A stretch of 40,850 nucleotides of DNA from a virus. Of the stretch, positions 5,298 through 12,937 are shown in pieces; position 1 is the first letter of the stretch; each line of letters starts with the position of its first letter. The notes beneath the pieces were generated by a model. That model was not told where the DNA came from. It saw only the letters and a program-made list of their open reading frames with translations, and searched no databases. Made by a program: the position numbers and the translations under genes. The stretch is from IMG/VR virus record IMGVR_UViG_3300009128_000048, positions 1 through 40,850 of that record. One strand, given 5' to 3'.

Positions 5298-8200
5298 TTT
5301 TTGCTGGGGTTAAGCAAGTAAGTGAATCTAAAAATATCATTTGTTTGTCCTCCACCACATTTCCTGCAACTGCATACACAGCTGTCTTTGATAAATTGCT
5401 CCAAATTTCATTTTTAAACTCTGGATATTTTTTCCTATTCAATGTGGCAAAGGAATATTCAGTATCATCTTCCATTATGAAATTCATGAATTCATTGAGG
5501 TGCTCTCTGTCATAGTCAGTATATGCATCTGCTTTTATTCTCATATTCCCAATTTCATTTATGTCTCGCAAATTCCTTTCTTTGATTATAACTGGCAGAC
5601 ACACTCTCCTTCTGCCTTTTGATTGCAAGGTGTCAAGTGTAGTCAATTCATATTTTGGATACAACTGCTTGCAAGCTTTTGCATATCGTTCATAAATTCC
5701 AAGAGACACTCCATATGGCATCACTTCAACCATCTCTTCAGGAGTTGGCATGTGACTTTCATCAGGATCATCAAATAAACTCATCTGGGCTCTTTCCATC
5801 CCAAGCTCTCTAAATGCACTTCCTTTCCTTAGCTTTTCAATTATTCCTGCACCAAGCTTGGTTCTTTTCTTGAAGTCTTCAAAGTCTTTGTATGGCTGAC
5901 CTATAACTATTTTCTTAGCAGTAGTTTCACCTATTCCTTTTAAATCTTTGAATCCTGCAGTGATTGCATCCTTTCCTTTTATCCTAAAACTTTCACCACT
6001 TGAATTTATTTCAGGCAATTCAAATTTTATCCCCTCTTTTTGTAGTTCTCTAACAATCTTATTTAATTTTTCAGAGTCCTTTTCAAGCCTACAAAACTCA
6101 CAGTAAAACTCCATCGGGTAGTAAGTTTTTATATACATGCCCCAATAGGCAAGCAATGAATAGCTGACAGAGTGACTTTTATTAAATGCCCATGAACCAA
6201 AGGTACAAACATTATTCCAAATTTCCTCCAAGTCCTCCTCTGGATATCCATTCCTCATGCCTCCATCCATGAATCTGTCCTTGAATGTATTGAACTTCTC
6301 TTCCCCTTGAGACTTTGATATTAGCTTCCTTATTTCTGCAGTGTCCTCCCAAGACATCAGACCAATGTTCCTCATAGCCATCATCACCTGCTCCTGATAT
6401 ATTATCTCTCCATATGTGTCTTTTGTTAGCTCTGCATATATTGGATTCATCTTTGGCATTGGCAATGAGCCACTTTTTCTGTCCAAAAATCTTGTTGTTG
6501 CTCCTGCATTCAGGCATCCAGGACGGGACAACGCATTGATGTGAGTTATTTCTTCAAAATCTTTTGGCATCATCTGCTTGGCAATTGAGCCAACTGCAAA
6601 TCCTTCAAATTGGAATATCCCAAACAACTTTCCTGTCTGGAATGTTTCATACACCTTTTGGTCATCTAATGGTAAAGAATAGTAATCTACCCAGTTGCCA
6701 TATTTTATCTTTATGGTTTTTCTCACTCTGCTTAGGAAAGAAAGATATTTTATCCCTAAGATATCCATCTTCAGGAATCCTCTTTTCTCTGCTGTCTTTT
6801 TGTCAGCTCCAAGAATCATTTCTCCTCTGACTTTAGTTAAGGTGAAGTGTTTGTCCAAGTCTACATTCCCCACAATCACTCCTGCAGCATGGCTCGACAT
6901 TTGCCTATATTGTCCCTCTAAAGTTGCAGCAAAATTAAACTGGGGATGCTTCTCAACAACCTCTTTTGCTTTTGGAAATTGCTGGATGGTATCTTCAACT
7001 GTAAATGATGCTCGGGAATCACCTCCAGACCTTTCAACCAAAAGACTTTTTAGTGTTTCAACCTCTTCAAATGGAATCTTAAAGATCCTGCCTATATCAG
7101 TAAAACAAACTTTTCCTTTCATTGTTGAATAAGTTGCCAAAGTTGCAACTCTTTTTTCTCCATAAGTTCTGGCTAGATATTCTTTGACTTCATGCCTCCT
7201 ATCATCCTCAAAATCAGTATCAATATCAGGAGGATCCATCCTATTTATATCAATGAATCTTTCAAAAATCAATCCAAATTTCATTGGATCAACTTCAGTT
7301 ATTTCCATAAGATAACTAACCAAGCTCCCTGCTGCTGAACCACGAGCAGGACCAACAAATATTCCTTCATCCTTTGCCCACTTTATCATATCCCAAGTTA
7401 TCAAGAAATAATCCACATAATCTTTTTTCACAATTATATCAATTTCTCTTGCAAGCCTTTCATTGTATTCATCTGTATCTGGCATCTTCCTTTTTCCTTT
7501 TCCAACTTCAATGGCATCCAGGAACAGTTTCTTTTTATCTCCATCATATGGAAATGTGACTCTTCCTTCAACTTTCAATTCCACATTGCACTTTTCAGCA
7601 ATTTTATAAGTATTGGCTATGGCTTTGCTAAAATCCTTATTGGAATATTTTTTTAATTGAGCTTTTGCCTCTTCATCTGTCATCTGATAGAAGATTGGCT
7701 CTTCATAGTGCCACCTTTCTGGATCATCCATAGTTCGTCTGGAGCCAATACACATCATGATCTCTTGAGCAGGTTCATGTTCTAACTTTGGATAGTGACA
7801 ATCACAAGTTAACACCATCTCAGTTCCAGTTTCTTCTGCCAAGTCATACAATTCATCTCTTTTGTCCATATATTTCGTATGCATCAATTCAATGTAAAAA
7901 TCTTCACCAAATATCCTTTTAAGCCTTTCCAAGTCCATCTTAACATAGGCAGCTTCCCCATCTTGTAGGTGTTTGTGGATTAGTCCATTGGGACACCCTG
8001 ATAAACAAATAATACCATCCCCAAATCTCTCAAGCAACTCCCAATCAACTCTAGCTTTATAATAAAAGCCACTAATTGCTGCTTCTGATACCATTTGCAT
8101 CAGATTGGAATATCCTTCATTGTTTTTTGCAATCAAGGTCATGTGGTACCTTCGTTCTTTTGGCTCACAGACTTTCCTATCAGGAACAAAATATGCTTCA

Positions 8201-8388
8201 ATCCCAAGAAGAGGATTTATGCCTTGCTTTTTTGCTTCCTTATAAAAAGCATAGTGCCCAAGACAATTTCCATGATCAGTTATAGCTATGGCTGGTTCAC
8301 CAAGCTCTTTGCATCTTGAAATTATTTGCTCAGGGAGACCATAGCCATCAAGGAAGCTGTATGTTGTGTGGTTGTGAAGTTGAATCAT
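5290..8388 (-). CDS. dnaE: DNA polymerase III alpha subunit (DnaE type) with PHP domain
   Basis: This is a 1032-residue C-family replicative polymerase. It begins with a PHP domain: HNHTTYSFLDG (5-15), ITDHGN (36-41), GIEAYF (62-67) and TCDCHY (194-199), so most PHP metal ligands look intact and 3'-5' exonuclease activity is possible. The palm holds GPARGSAAGS (346-355), PDIDTDF (387-393) and KMDILG (540-545), giving Asp389, Asp391 and Asp542 as likely catalytic acids. A helix-hairpin-helix region follows (KGIGETTAKKI, about 817-827). QMSLF (868-872) matches the internal beta-clamp-binding motif. It should synthesise phage DNA using the host clamp. The start lacks Shine-Dalgarno. The gene lies 1 nt after DUF1599 and overlaps thyX. 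Confidence 0.93.
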   Translation of the reverse strand: MIQLHNHTTYSFLDGYGLPEQIISRCKELGEPAIAITDHGNCLGHYAFYKEAKKQGINPLLGIEAYFVPDRKVCEPKERRYHMTLIAKNNEGYSNLMQMVSEAAISGFYYKARVDWELLERFGDGIICLSGCPNGLIHKHLQDGEAAYVKMDLERLKRIFGEDFYIELMHTKYMDKRDELYDLAEETGTEMVLTCDCHYPKLEHEPAQEIMMCIGSRRTMDDPERWHYEEPIFYQMTDEEAKAQLKKYSNKDFSKAIANTYKIAEKCNVELKVEGRVTFPYDGDKKKLFLDAIEVGKGKRKMPDTDEYNERLAREIDIIVKKDYVDYFLITWDMIKWAKDEGIFVGPARGSAAGSLVSYLMEITEVDPMKFGLIFERFIDINRMDPPDIDTDFEDDRRHEVKEYLARTYGEKRVATLATYSTMKGKVCFTDIGRIFKIPFEEVETLKSLLVERSGGDSRASFTVEDTIQQFPKAKEVVEKHPQFNFAATLEGQYRQMSSHAAGVIVGNVDLDKHFTLTKVRGEMILGADKKTAEKRGFLKMDILGIKYLSFLSRVRKTIKIKYGNWVDYYSLPLDDQKVYETFQTGKLFGIFQFEGFAVGSIAKQMMPKDFEEITHINALSRPGCLNAGATTRFLDRKSGSLPMPKMNPIYAELTKDTYGEIIYQEQVMMAMRNIGLMSWEDTAEIRKLISKSQGEEKFNTFKDRFMDGGMRNGYPEEDLEEIWNNVCTFGSWAFNKSHSVSYSLLAYWGMYIKTYYPMEFYCEFCRLEKDSEKLNKIVRELQKEGIKFELPEINSSGESFRIKGKDAITAGFKDLKGIGETTAKKIVIGQPYKDFEDFKKRTKLGAGIIEKLRKGSAFRELGMERAQMSLFDDPDESHMPTPEEMVEVMPYGVSLGIYERYAKACKQLYPKYELTTLDTLQSKGRRRVCLPVIIKERNLRDINEIGNMRIKADAYTDYDREHLNEFMNFIMEDDTEYSFATLNRKKYPEFKNEIWSNLSKTAVYAVAGNVVEDKQMIFLDSLTCLTPAKND

Positions 8389-8389
8389 A

Positions 8390-8668
8390 TTAAATTTTTC
8401 TAGTTGCCATGACTAAACCATCAATGGCATAATTGAGTAAATCTGTGTATGTGTCAATGACACTTTCATCAACCTGTGGTTGAATATCATTCCAAATTAA
8501 TGATTCAAGCCTTTTTGCTTTTCTCATTATGTCAATGAAATTTCCTTTCAGCCCATATGGATGGAGAGAGTCTCCCACTCCATAGTCATTCATTTTTTTG
8601 AATTTTATTGCAAGTGCTTCATCTATAGCTTGCATAAATTCATCATGCATTTGTGGTAATTTGCTCAT
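8390..8668 (-). CDS. DUF1599-like nucleotide-metabolism protein
   Basis: The 92-residue protein shows the pattern I associate with DUF1599: KKMNDYGVGDSLHPYGLKGN, then RKAKRLESLIW and a C-terminal DTYTDLLNYAIDGLVMA. The family is usually placed near the all-alpha (MazG-like) nucleotide pyrophosphohydrolases and may bind or hydrolyse a nucleotide, but the substrate is not known. It overlaps the fused pyrophosphohydrolase/nucleotidase gene by 26 nt and sits 1 nt before the polymerase gene, which fits a role in nucleotide supply for replication. Confidence 0.7.
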   Translation of the reverse strand: MSKLPQMHDEFMQAIDEALAIKFKKMNDYGVGDSLHPYGLKGNFIDIMRKAKRLESLIWNDIQPQVDESVIDTYTDLLNYAIDGLVMATRKI

Positions 8669-9548
8669 ATATTTGCTTGTAGTTAGAGAATATAGTGATG
8701 TTTTTGTTCAGCACTTCATATCTTGTGCTAAGAGAGTCAAGGAGATAAACTTTGATACCAAGCCTTGATATTTCTCTCGCATTGTGCAAGTCATCTTCAA
8801 TGAAGCACTTTATTTTCTTGCCATACTCAATCAGCTTTTCAAGCTTGTCATCCCCAAATAAAAGTCTATCAAATTTCACTCCATTCAAGATCAGCCAAAT
8901 ATAAGTATCAACCATAACTGTATTGTATTTTTTCGCAGGTCTATTGCTCACAAGAATTATGCTATGAGTTTGACTTAATTTATTTACAAATTCAACTGCT
9001 TCTTTTATTGGTTTCAAAGTTGCCTTCATTCCTCCTGTCCTGTATTCTCTTTTTATTTCATAGTATGTCTCAACTGTTATTCCTGTGGCATCAATTATTT
9101 CAGATTTTATATCAGATCCTGTTAGCTCCTCTGGCTTTATATTTGTGCCAAGTCTTTGGTTGAAATAATCAGCCACCCCAACTTTGTATTCAGCAAGGAT
9201 GCCATCAATATCAACTGCAATTATTTCCTCCTTCAATTTTGCATTTTGAGAATCAACCATCTTTACTACAGTGGCATGCTTTTGGAATAAGGCAGTTTCA
9301 ACATCATGGCAACTCAGCCCTGCCTCAACTGCCATTTGCATGACATATTTTAATATATCTGCAATTTCAATAGCAATCTGCCTTTTGTCTGTTGTCTTTT
9401 TGATTGGATCAAGTTTCTTCCAATCAATCAGCTCAAGCATGCTGACAATTTCTCCAATTGTGAAAAGAGAAAGTTCATGAAGAGCAGGTGGATTCTTTAA
9501 AATCCCTTTTATTTCTTTTTGATTATTATAGATATCTTGCAATTCCAT
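8643..9548 (-). CDS. Fused MazG-like NTP pyrophosphohydrolase and HAD 5'-nucleotidase
   Basis: Two domains are visible. Residues 1-105 are all helical with acidic residues as in MazG-like pyrophosphohydrolases (FTIGEIVSMLELIDW, then QIAIEIADILKYVMQMAVEA). From about 108 a HAD fold begins with AVDIDGILAEY (Asp113 and Asp115), then IILVSNRPAKK (motif II) and CFIEDDLHNARE (motif IV), resembling 5'(3')-deoxyribonucleotidases. A single protein could convert a dNTP to dNMP and then to a nucleoside, removing one base from the pool. The substrate cannot be read from the sequence. The gene overlaps its neighbours by 23 and 26 nt, so it is translated with the polymerase and ThyX operon. Confidence 0.72.
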   Translation of the reverse strand: MELQDIYNNQKEIKGILKNPPALHELSLFTIGEIVSMLELIDWKKLDPIKKTTDKRQIAIEIADILKYVMQMAVEAGLSCHDVETALFQKHATVVKMVDSQNAKLKEEIIAVDIDGILAEYKVGVADYFNQRLGTNIKPEELTGSDIKSEIIDATGITVETYYEIKREYRTGGMKATLKPIKEAVEFVNKLSQTHSIILVSNRPAKKYNTVMVDTYIWLILNGVKFDRLLFGDDKLEKLIEYGKKIKCFIEDDLHNAREISRLGIKVYLLDSLSTRYEVLNKNITIFSNYKQIYEQITTNA

Positions 9549-10428
9549 TTGATAGTTTGATTACATCTGTTAAAGTATATTTTTTGTTCCAGACACCATA
9601 TCTGCCAAACATAATCATTGGCTTTAATTTTGGCATCAATTTGTTTATATTGGTTTGGCAAGTGGAGCATATTTTTCCTATGGGGTGCTTCTCTTGTGAG
9701 ATTAAATCACCCAATTCCAATTCATTGATAATGTTCCCAGATAAATCTGTGCTTGAACTTTCAGCCATAGCTGTATTATCTGTTATGGTCACTCTACTTA
9801 TATTGCTTGGATGACTTGTGTCATATACTATTTGATTTGGCAAGTCTGTGGTGAACAAACTAAAAATCAAAGGGAATTTTGAAAACCACTCCCACTTTGG
9901 TTCATCCATCAGTGCCAAAGTCACTGGCAGTGGAATACTATTAAAGACCACATTCTCTGAAAATTTGAACTCAATTTCACTCTCCTTGCTTTTGATTTTC
10001 ATCCTCTCACCACTCATGTCAATTTTATCTATATGGAATTTAGTCCAGTCATTAAATATAGTTTTATCAAATTCTTTCAAGTCTTTTGGTCTATAAAAAT
10101 CACCCCACTCTTTCAACCTTTTTATGCTGCTTTTTATATGAGGGTGATTGCCATATATCTTTGTCTTGTACAAAAATTCATCTGTCTCACTTGCTTTAAT
10201 TTTAAATTTATATCCATCCCAAATGCTTATAGGCATTTCAATTCTTTCCATTTCAATATTCACCAAAGGATATTTGAATATGAAAAAACCTTTGGGGATG
10301 GGGCTGATTGCATCTGCATAAATTTTTATGTCACCAAATTCACTTCTATAAGGAGAGTGGCTTAGGCAATGAGCAAGGATTCTTCCACTAATTCCTGCAC
10401 CTAATATAATTATATCTTTTTTAGGCAT
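9526..10428 (-). CDS. Rossmann-fold FAD/NAD-dependent oxidoreductase-like protein
   Basis: The N-terminus has a dinucleotide-binding motif (KKDIIILGAGISGRILAH, GAGISG at 10-15). The middle is poorly conserved. Near the C-terminus MFGRYGVWNKKYTLTDV resembles the end of flavin proteins such as UDP-galactopyranose mutases, where a Gly-Arg segment contacts FAD. ICSTCQTNINKL adds a CxxC pair. The substrate is unknown. Its position, second in the nucleotide-metabolism operon with ThyX, suggests a redox step on nucleotides, folate or a modified base. A sugar-modifying role is the alternative. Confidence 0.55.
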   Translation of the reverse strand: MPKKDIIILGAGISGRILAHCLSHSPYRSEFGDIKIYADAISPIPKGFFIFKYPLVNIEMERIEMPISIWDGYKFKIKASETDEFLYKTKIYGNHPHIKSSIKRLKEWGDFYRPKDLKEFDKTIFNDWTKFHIDKIDMSGERMKIKSKESEIEFKFSENVVFNSIPLPVTLALMDEPKWEWFSKFPLIFSLFTTDLPNQIVYDTSHPSNISRVTITDNTAMAESSSTDLSGNIINELELGDLISQEKHPIGKICSTCQTNINKLMPKLKPMIMFGRYGVWNKKYTLTDVIKLSNGIARYL

Positions 10429-10717
10429 TGTTTAGATGTATGTTACATAAATAAGCATCCTTTCCTGACTGTTCCCAATCAAGATATTCTTGGGCTGAAA
10501 GTTCATTAGGGCAAGATGGGCAGGTGCACCAAAGGGCAATTCTGCCATAGTCAAGCAAGCCTGAAATGACCCACTGCTTGGTTGTCTCCATCCCAACAGT
10601 TTTGAATTCATTCAACTTTTTACTTTTTAATAGTTGGGTATAAGTGATACCAAATTCTTTTAGTTCTGGTAACTCTAATGCCTCTGAAAAACTTATTAAT
10701 TTATAAGGTATTGTCAT
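10421..10717 (-). CDS. Small Cys-containing protein, first gene of block A
   Basis: The 98-residue protein begins MTIPYKLISFSEALELPELK and has WCTCPSCPNELSAQEYLDWE then YLCNIHLNNA near the C-terminus, an arrangement (CxCxxC, later CxxH) that suggests one zinc site. It is the first gene after the leftward promoter at 10743-10771, so it is likely to be expressed early. The leader is only about 20 nt and holds GTAACC plus 9 nt. No family recognised. It overlaps the oxidoreductase-like gene by 8 nt. Confidence 0.65.
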   Translation of the reverse strand: MTIPYKLISFSEALELPELKEFGITYTQLLKSKKLNEFKTVGMETTKQWVISGLLDYGRIALWCTCPSCPNELSAQEYLDWEQSGKDAYLCNIHLNNA

Positions 10718-10742
10718 GGTGTGTTTGGTTACTTGTGAACTA

Positions 10743-10771
10743 ATTATAGGTTATTTTTTTCAAAAAGAAAA
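10743..10771 (-). promoter_or_regulatory. Leftward promoter of block A
   Basis: On the minus strand TTTTCT (10766-10771), 17 nt, TATAAT (10743-10748), TAG. The -35 and the TTTTG start of the spacer match the diverging rightward promoter almost exactly. It should start a transcript around 10736 and drive the block A operon. Confidence 0.65.
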
Positions 10772-10775
10772 GAAG

Positions 10776-10804
10776 AAATGCTTTTCTGATTCCTGAAAAC
10801 ATTT
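10776..10804. repeat. Imperfect inverted repeat between divergent promoters
   Basis: AAATGCTTTTC (10776-10786) and GAAAACATTT (10795-10804) are complementary apart from one missing base, with 8 nt between. It lies between the two -35 boxes and could be an operator for a switch protein. The region 10805-10852 beyond it is A/G-rich with no other feature I can name. Confidence 0.35.
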
Positions 10805-10852
10805 TAAAACAACTTTTGGTCAGGGTAGGAAAAAAGAAAATAAAAAAAAGAC

Positions 10853-10881
10853 TTTTCTTTTTCATTTTTTTGGAGTATAAT
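10853..10881 (+). promoter_or_regulatory. Rightward promoter of the replication/late block
   Basis: TTTTCT (10853-10858), 17-nt spacer beginning TTTTC and ending GGAG, TATAAT (10876-10881), then TAG. It is nearly a mirror copy of the leftward promoter. The transcript would start near 10888, just before the structured leader. Confidence 0.68.
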
Positions 10882-10902
10882 TAGTTTAGATTTTAAAAAT
10901 AA

Positions 10903-11005
10903 CCTCGCTTAAAATGGGAAAAAGTAATTTTGTTTGTTTGTATGGCTCACCACTGCAATGCTTTTTTTCTTTTAAGCGAGGATTTAGGCTTGTGGTGAGC
11001 TTTTT
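10903..11005 (+). ncRNA. Structured leader RNA, possible pseudoknot/attenuator
   Basis: Two perfect inverted repeats are interleaved. Stem 1 pairs 10903-10914 (CCTCGCTTAAAA) with 10970-10981. Stem 2 pairs 10945-10953 (GCTCACCAC) with 10992-11000. The order 1-2-1'-2' is that of a pseudoknot, with loops of 30, 16 and 10 nt that could span the stems. Stem 2 is followed at once by TTTTT (11001-11005), as in an intrinsic terminator, 15 nt before the first gene. It could be a transcription attenuator or antitermination site, or a short RNA product. No known RNA family recognised. Confidence 0.55.
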
Positions 11006-11019
11006 AAGCAAATAAAAAT

Positions 11020-11175
11020 ATGAACATTGATGTTTGTGATCATTGTGGGGAGCCTGCAGAAAGATATATAAAAGATGAAATGAATTCCTGCTTTTTGGGG
11101 GAAGGACATTGGGCACTGTGTGAAGAGTGCTGGAGTGAATTCCTTGGATTTGTAAACCAAAATAACAATGAGTAA
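11020..11175 (+). CDS. Small zinc-ribbon protein, 51 aa
   Basis: The frame reads MNIDVCDHCGEPAERYIKDE and ends GFVNQNNNE. Cysteine pairs CDHC and CEEC with 26 residues between, plus a His before the second pair, suggest a single zinc ribbon. It is the first gene of the rightward transcript and overlaps the replication protein by 8 nt (ATGAGTAA), so the two should be translationally coupled. The leader is TTAAGC plus 10 nt. It may bind nucleic acid; nothing more can be said. Confidence 0.65.
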   Translation: MNIDVCDHCGEPAERYIKDEMNSCFLGEGHWALCEECWSEFLGFVNQNNNE

Positions 11176-11914
11176 AATTTATCAAAAGAAAGAGTACAAT
11201 CCACCTGCATTACCATTTTATGTGGATGCATGGCTGTCTAATTTAAAAATTAGGTCATATTCCCATGAGAAACGCTCTGTGTATGTTGAGTTGCTTTTCC
11301 TATCATGGAAAGATGACAACACAATGCTGCCAGATGATGCAAAAGTTTTAGCAAAACTTTGTGAAACCACAGAAGAAATTATTGAGGAAATTATTGGTAA
11401 CCATTTTCTCAAATACCGATGTGGTAGCGAAAAAAAAATATACAACAAAAAATTAAAAGCGATTAAAACTGATATGTACAAAAACCACATTAAACGTGTT
11501 ACTGCAGGCAGAAAAGGAGGACAAGCAAAGCCTAAGCAATGCTTAAGCAATGCTCAAGCAAAGCCCAAGCCTTTTTCTTCTTCTCTTTCTTCTTTTTCTA
11601 ATACTAAAAAGATATCTAAAGATATCCAAAAAGTCGAGCAAAGCTCTCCTTCTCCTTCTCAGATAGCAAGAAAATTCTTTAATACAGATGAACCAAAGGA
11701 AAAAATCATTGCTGAACTGACTACATCTGGTTGTCCTATTGATTTGGCCAGAGTGGAAATTGTGAAGTTCGTAGATTATTGGACAGAACCAAACAAGAGT
11801 GGTTCCAAAGTTCGCTGGGAGACTGAAAAGACCTTTGAGATAGGGAGAAGGCTCAAAAATTGGTTCCGGAATTATAATAAATTTAACCCAACACAAAATG
11901 AATACATCGCTTAG
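11168..11914 (+). CDS. DUF1376-type phage replication protein
   Basis: The N-terminal 90 residues carry the DUF1376 (YdaU-like) pattern: PPALPFYVDAWLSNLKIRSY (12-31), then VYVELLFLSWKDDNTMLPDD (38-57) and AKLCETTEEII. This domain is typical of phage replication initiators related to lambda O. The middle is a low-complexity Ser/Lys linker. The C-terminal part, FVDYWTEPNKSGSKVRWE then KTFEIGRRLKNWFRNYN, is the block often found at the end of such proteins. It probably binds the origin and recruits the helicase. No helicase or loader gene is in the window, so host proteins or genes outside it would be needed. It overlaps both neighbours. Confidence 0.75.
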   Translation: MSKIYQKKEYNPPALPFYVDAWLSNLKIRSYSHEKRSVYVELLFLSWKDDNTMLPDDAKVLAKLCETTEEIIEEIIGNHFLKYRCGSEKKIYNKKLKAIKTDMYKNHIKRVTAGRKGGQAKPKQCLSNAQAKPKPFSSSLSSFSNTKKISKDIQKVEQSSPSPSQIARKFFNTDEPKEKIIAELTTSGCPIDLARVEIVKFVDYWTEPNKSGSKVRWETEKTFEIGRRLKNWFRNYNKFNPTQNEYIA

Positions 11915-12311
11915 CACTGAACCAAAAGATCATCTGATCATCTTTTCTGCTAGTGAGGAACGAGCCCCAATGCGAGTTACTCAAAGAAAAGCAGATGTGA
12001 TATTGAAATTTCTTAAAGACAAAGGTGCATCATATCTGGACTTGACTAATGATGAAGGACGATATTCAGAAACAATTCAGAAAAGGACAATCAGAGGGAT
12101 GAAGAAGATTGCCACTGATGACTCTCACCAAGGATCAGTTTGGATTTGTCAGTTTGGAATTGACCATGCATTAGGATACCAGTGTAGTTGTGATGAGAAA
12201 TATGGATTCTGGCTACATCTTTTTGAATGGTGTCAAGAGAAGTATGGAGTTTCATATGTGCAAAATGTAACTTCAGCAATGAGGAAAGAATTTTTAGCTA
12301 CAAAAACATGA
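11898..12311 (+). CDS. Hypothetical protein, 137 aa
   Basis: The gene starts 17 nt inside the end of the replication gene, with TTAACC plus 9 nt before the ATG, and ends in the ATGA overlap with RusA. The protein is soluble, with one CSCDEKYGFWLHLFEWCQEK segment. The N-terminal half (MRVTQRKADVILKFLKDKGA) looks like a helical nucleic-acid-binding region. I do not recognise a family. Its place between replication and resolvase genes suggests DNA replication or recombination. Confidence 0.65.
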   Translation: MNTSLSTEPKDHLIIFSASEERAPMRVTQRKADVILKFLKDKGASYLDLTNDEGRYSETIQKRTIRGMKKIATDDSHQGSVWICQFGIDHALGYQCSCDEKYGFWLHLFEWCQEKYGVSYVQNVTSAMRKEFLATKT

Positions 12312-12649
12312 TATTTGAATTTCCATTCCTACCACCAAGTGTGAACCAAGCATATTACACTGACTTCCAGACAAGAAGCAGGCACAAATCAGCTAAGTAC
12401 AAACAATTCATAAATGACATAAGGGCATTTGTGCCAAAGGAAACAATCTTGGGAGACATTGAAGTTGAGTACAATTTCTATTTCCCTGACAAGAGAAGGA
12501 GGGATGTTGCAAACTTTGAAAAGTGCCTGACAGATACACTGGTTGAATATGCAGTAATTGGTGATGATAGCTTTATACAGAAGATGAAACTTGAGAAATA
12601 TTTTAATAAAAACAAACCACTAACAGTGGTGCAAATCAAACAATTATGA
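12308..12649 (+). CDS. rusA: RusA-family Holliday junction resolvase
   Basis: The start is set by similarity and by the ATGA overlap with the previous gene: MIFEFPFLPPSVNQAYYTD. The 113-residue protein has the RusA pattern, with the LPPSVNQ N-terminal strand, RRRDVANFEKCLTDTL containing the conserved Asp pair, and GDDSFIQKMKLEK with further acidic residues. RusA enzymes are Mg-dependent dimers that cut four-way junctions. Here it would resolve recombination intermediates before packaging. An ORF can be read from 12227, but the extra 27 residues are in another gene's region and unlike RusA. Confidence 0.85.
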   Translation: MIFEFPFLPPSVNQAYYTDFQTRSRHKSAKYKQFINDIRAFVPKETILGDIEVEYNFYFPDKRRRDVANFEKCLTDTLVEYAVIGDDSFIQKMKLEKYFNKNKPLTVVQIKQL

Positions 12650-12765
12650 AGAAAAAGAATAAACCTAAAACCACAGGCAAAAAATGCTACAAGTGCGGAG
12701 AAAAGGCTGTGCTTGACAAAGCATATAGGAAAGGCAAAATTGTTCCAGTTTGTAAAAATCACTAA
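12646..12765 (+). CDS. Tiny zinc-binding protein, 39 aa
   Basis: The frame MKKKNKPKTTGKKCYKCGEK continues to PVCKNH. It has CYKC and C-x2-H, enough for one zinc site, in a very basic context that would suit nucleic-acid binding. Its ATG overlaps the RusA stop (TTATGA) and it ends 1 nt before the next gene. Function unknown. Confidence 0.6.
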   Translation: MKKKNKPKTTGKKCYKCGEKAVLDKAYRKGKIVPVCKNH

Positions 12766-12766
12766 C

Positions 12767-12937
12767 ATGCCATTACACACATACCAATGCAATAAATGCA
12801 AAACTAAATTCCAAAAGATAGTTCACTTCAAGGAATTATCAACACCATGTGAAAAATGCGGGAAGAGGGCATACAGGATTTTATCTGGTGCTCCAAGATT
12901 TAAATTCAATAAGAGTTTTGATTTTCGCACAAGATAG
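12767..12937 (+). CDS. FmdB-like zinc-ribbon protein, 56 aa
   Basis: The start MPLHTYQCNKCKTKFQKIVH is typical of the FmdB/CxxC-CxxC regulatory-protein ribbon: a YxCxxCxxxF strand, then CEKCGKRAYRILSGAP. The C-terminus SGAPRFKF also fits. An upstream in-frame Met at 12713 lies inside the preceding gene and is unlikely. Proteins of this kind are thought to bind zinc; the role in phages is not established. A promoter for the next segment overlaps its 3' end. Confidence 0.7.
   Translation: MPLHTYQCNKCKTKFQKIVHFKELSTPCEKCGKRAYRILSGAPRFKFNKSFDFRTR

Noticed and set aside
10886-11231. Leftward ORFs at 10886-11185 and 11040-11231
   Set aside because: They cover the structured leader and the zinc-ribbon gene in antisense, with no leader motif or recognisable domain.
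12227-12307. Upstream extension of RusA, and similar early Mets at 12713 and 28929
   Set aside because: The extra residues lie inside the preceding genes and do not match the families; downstream starts fit overlap or spacing better.
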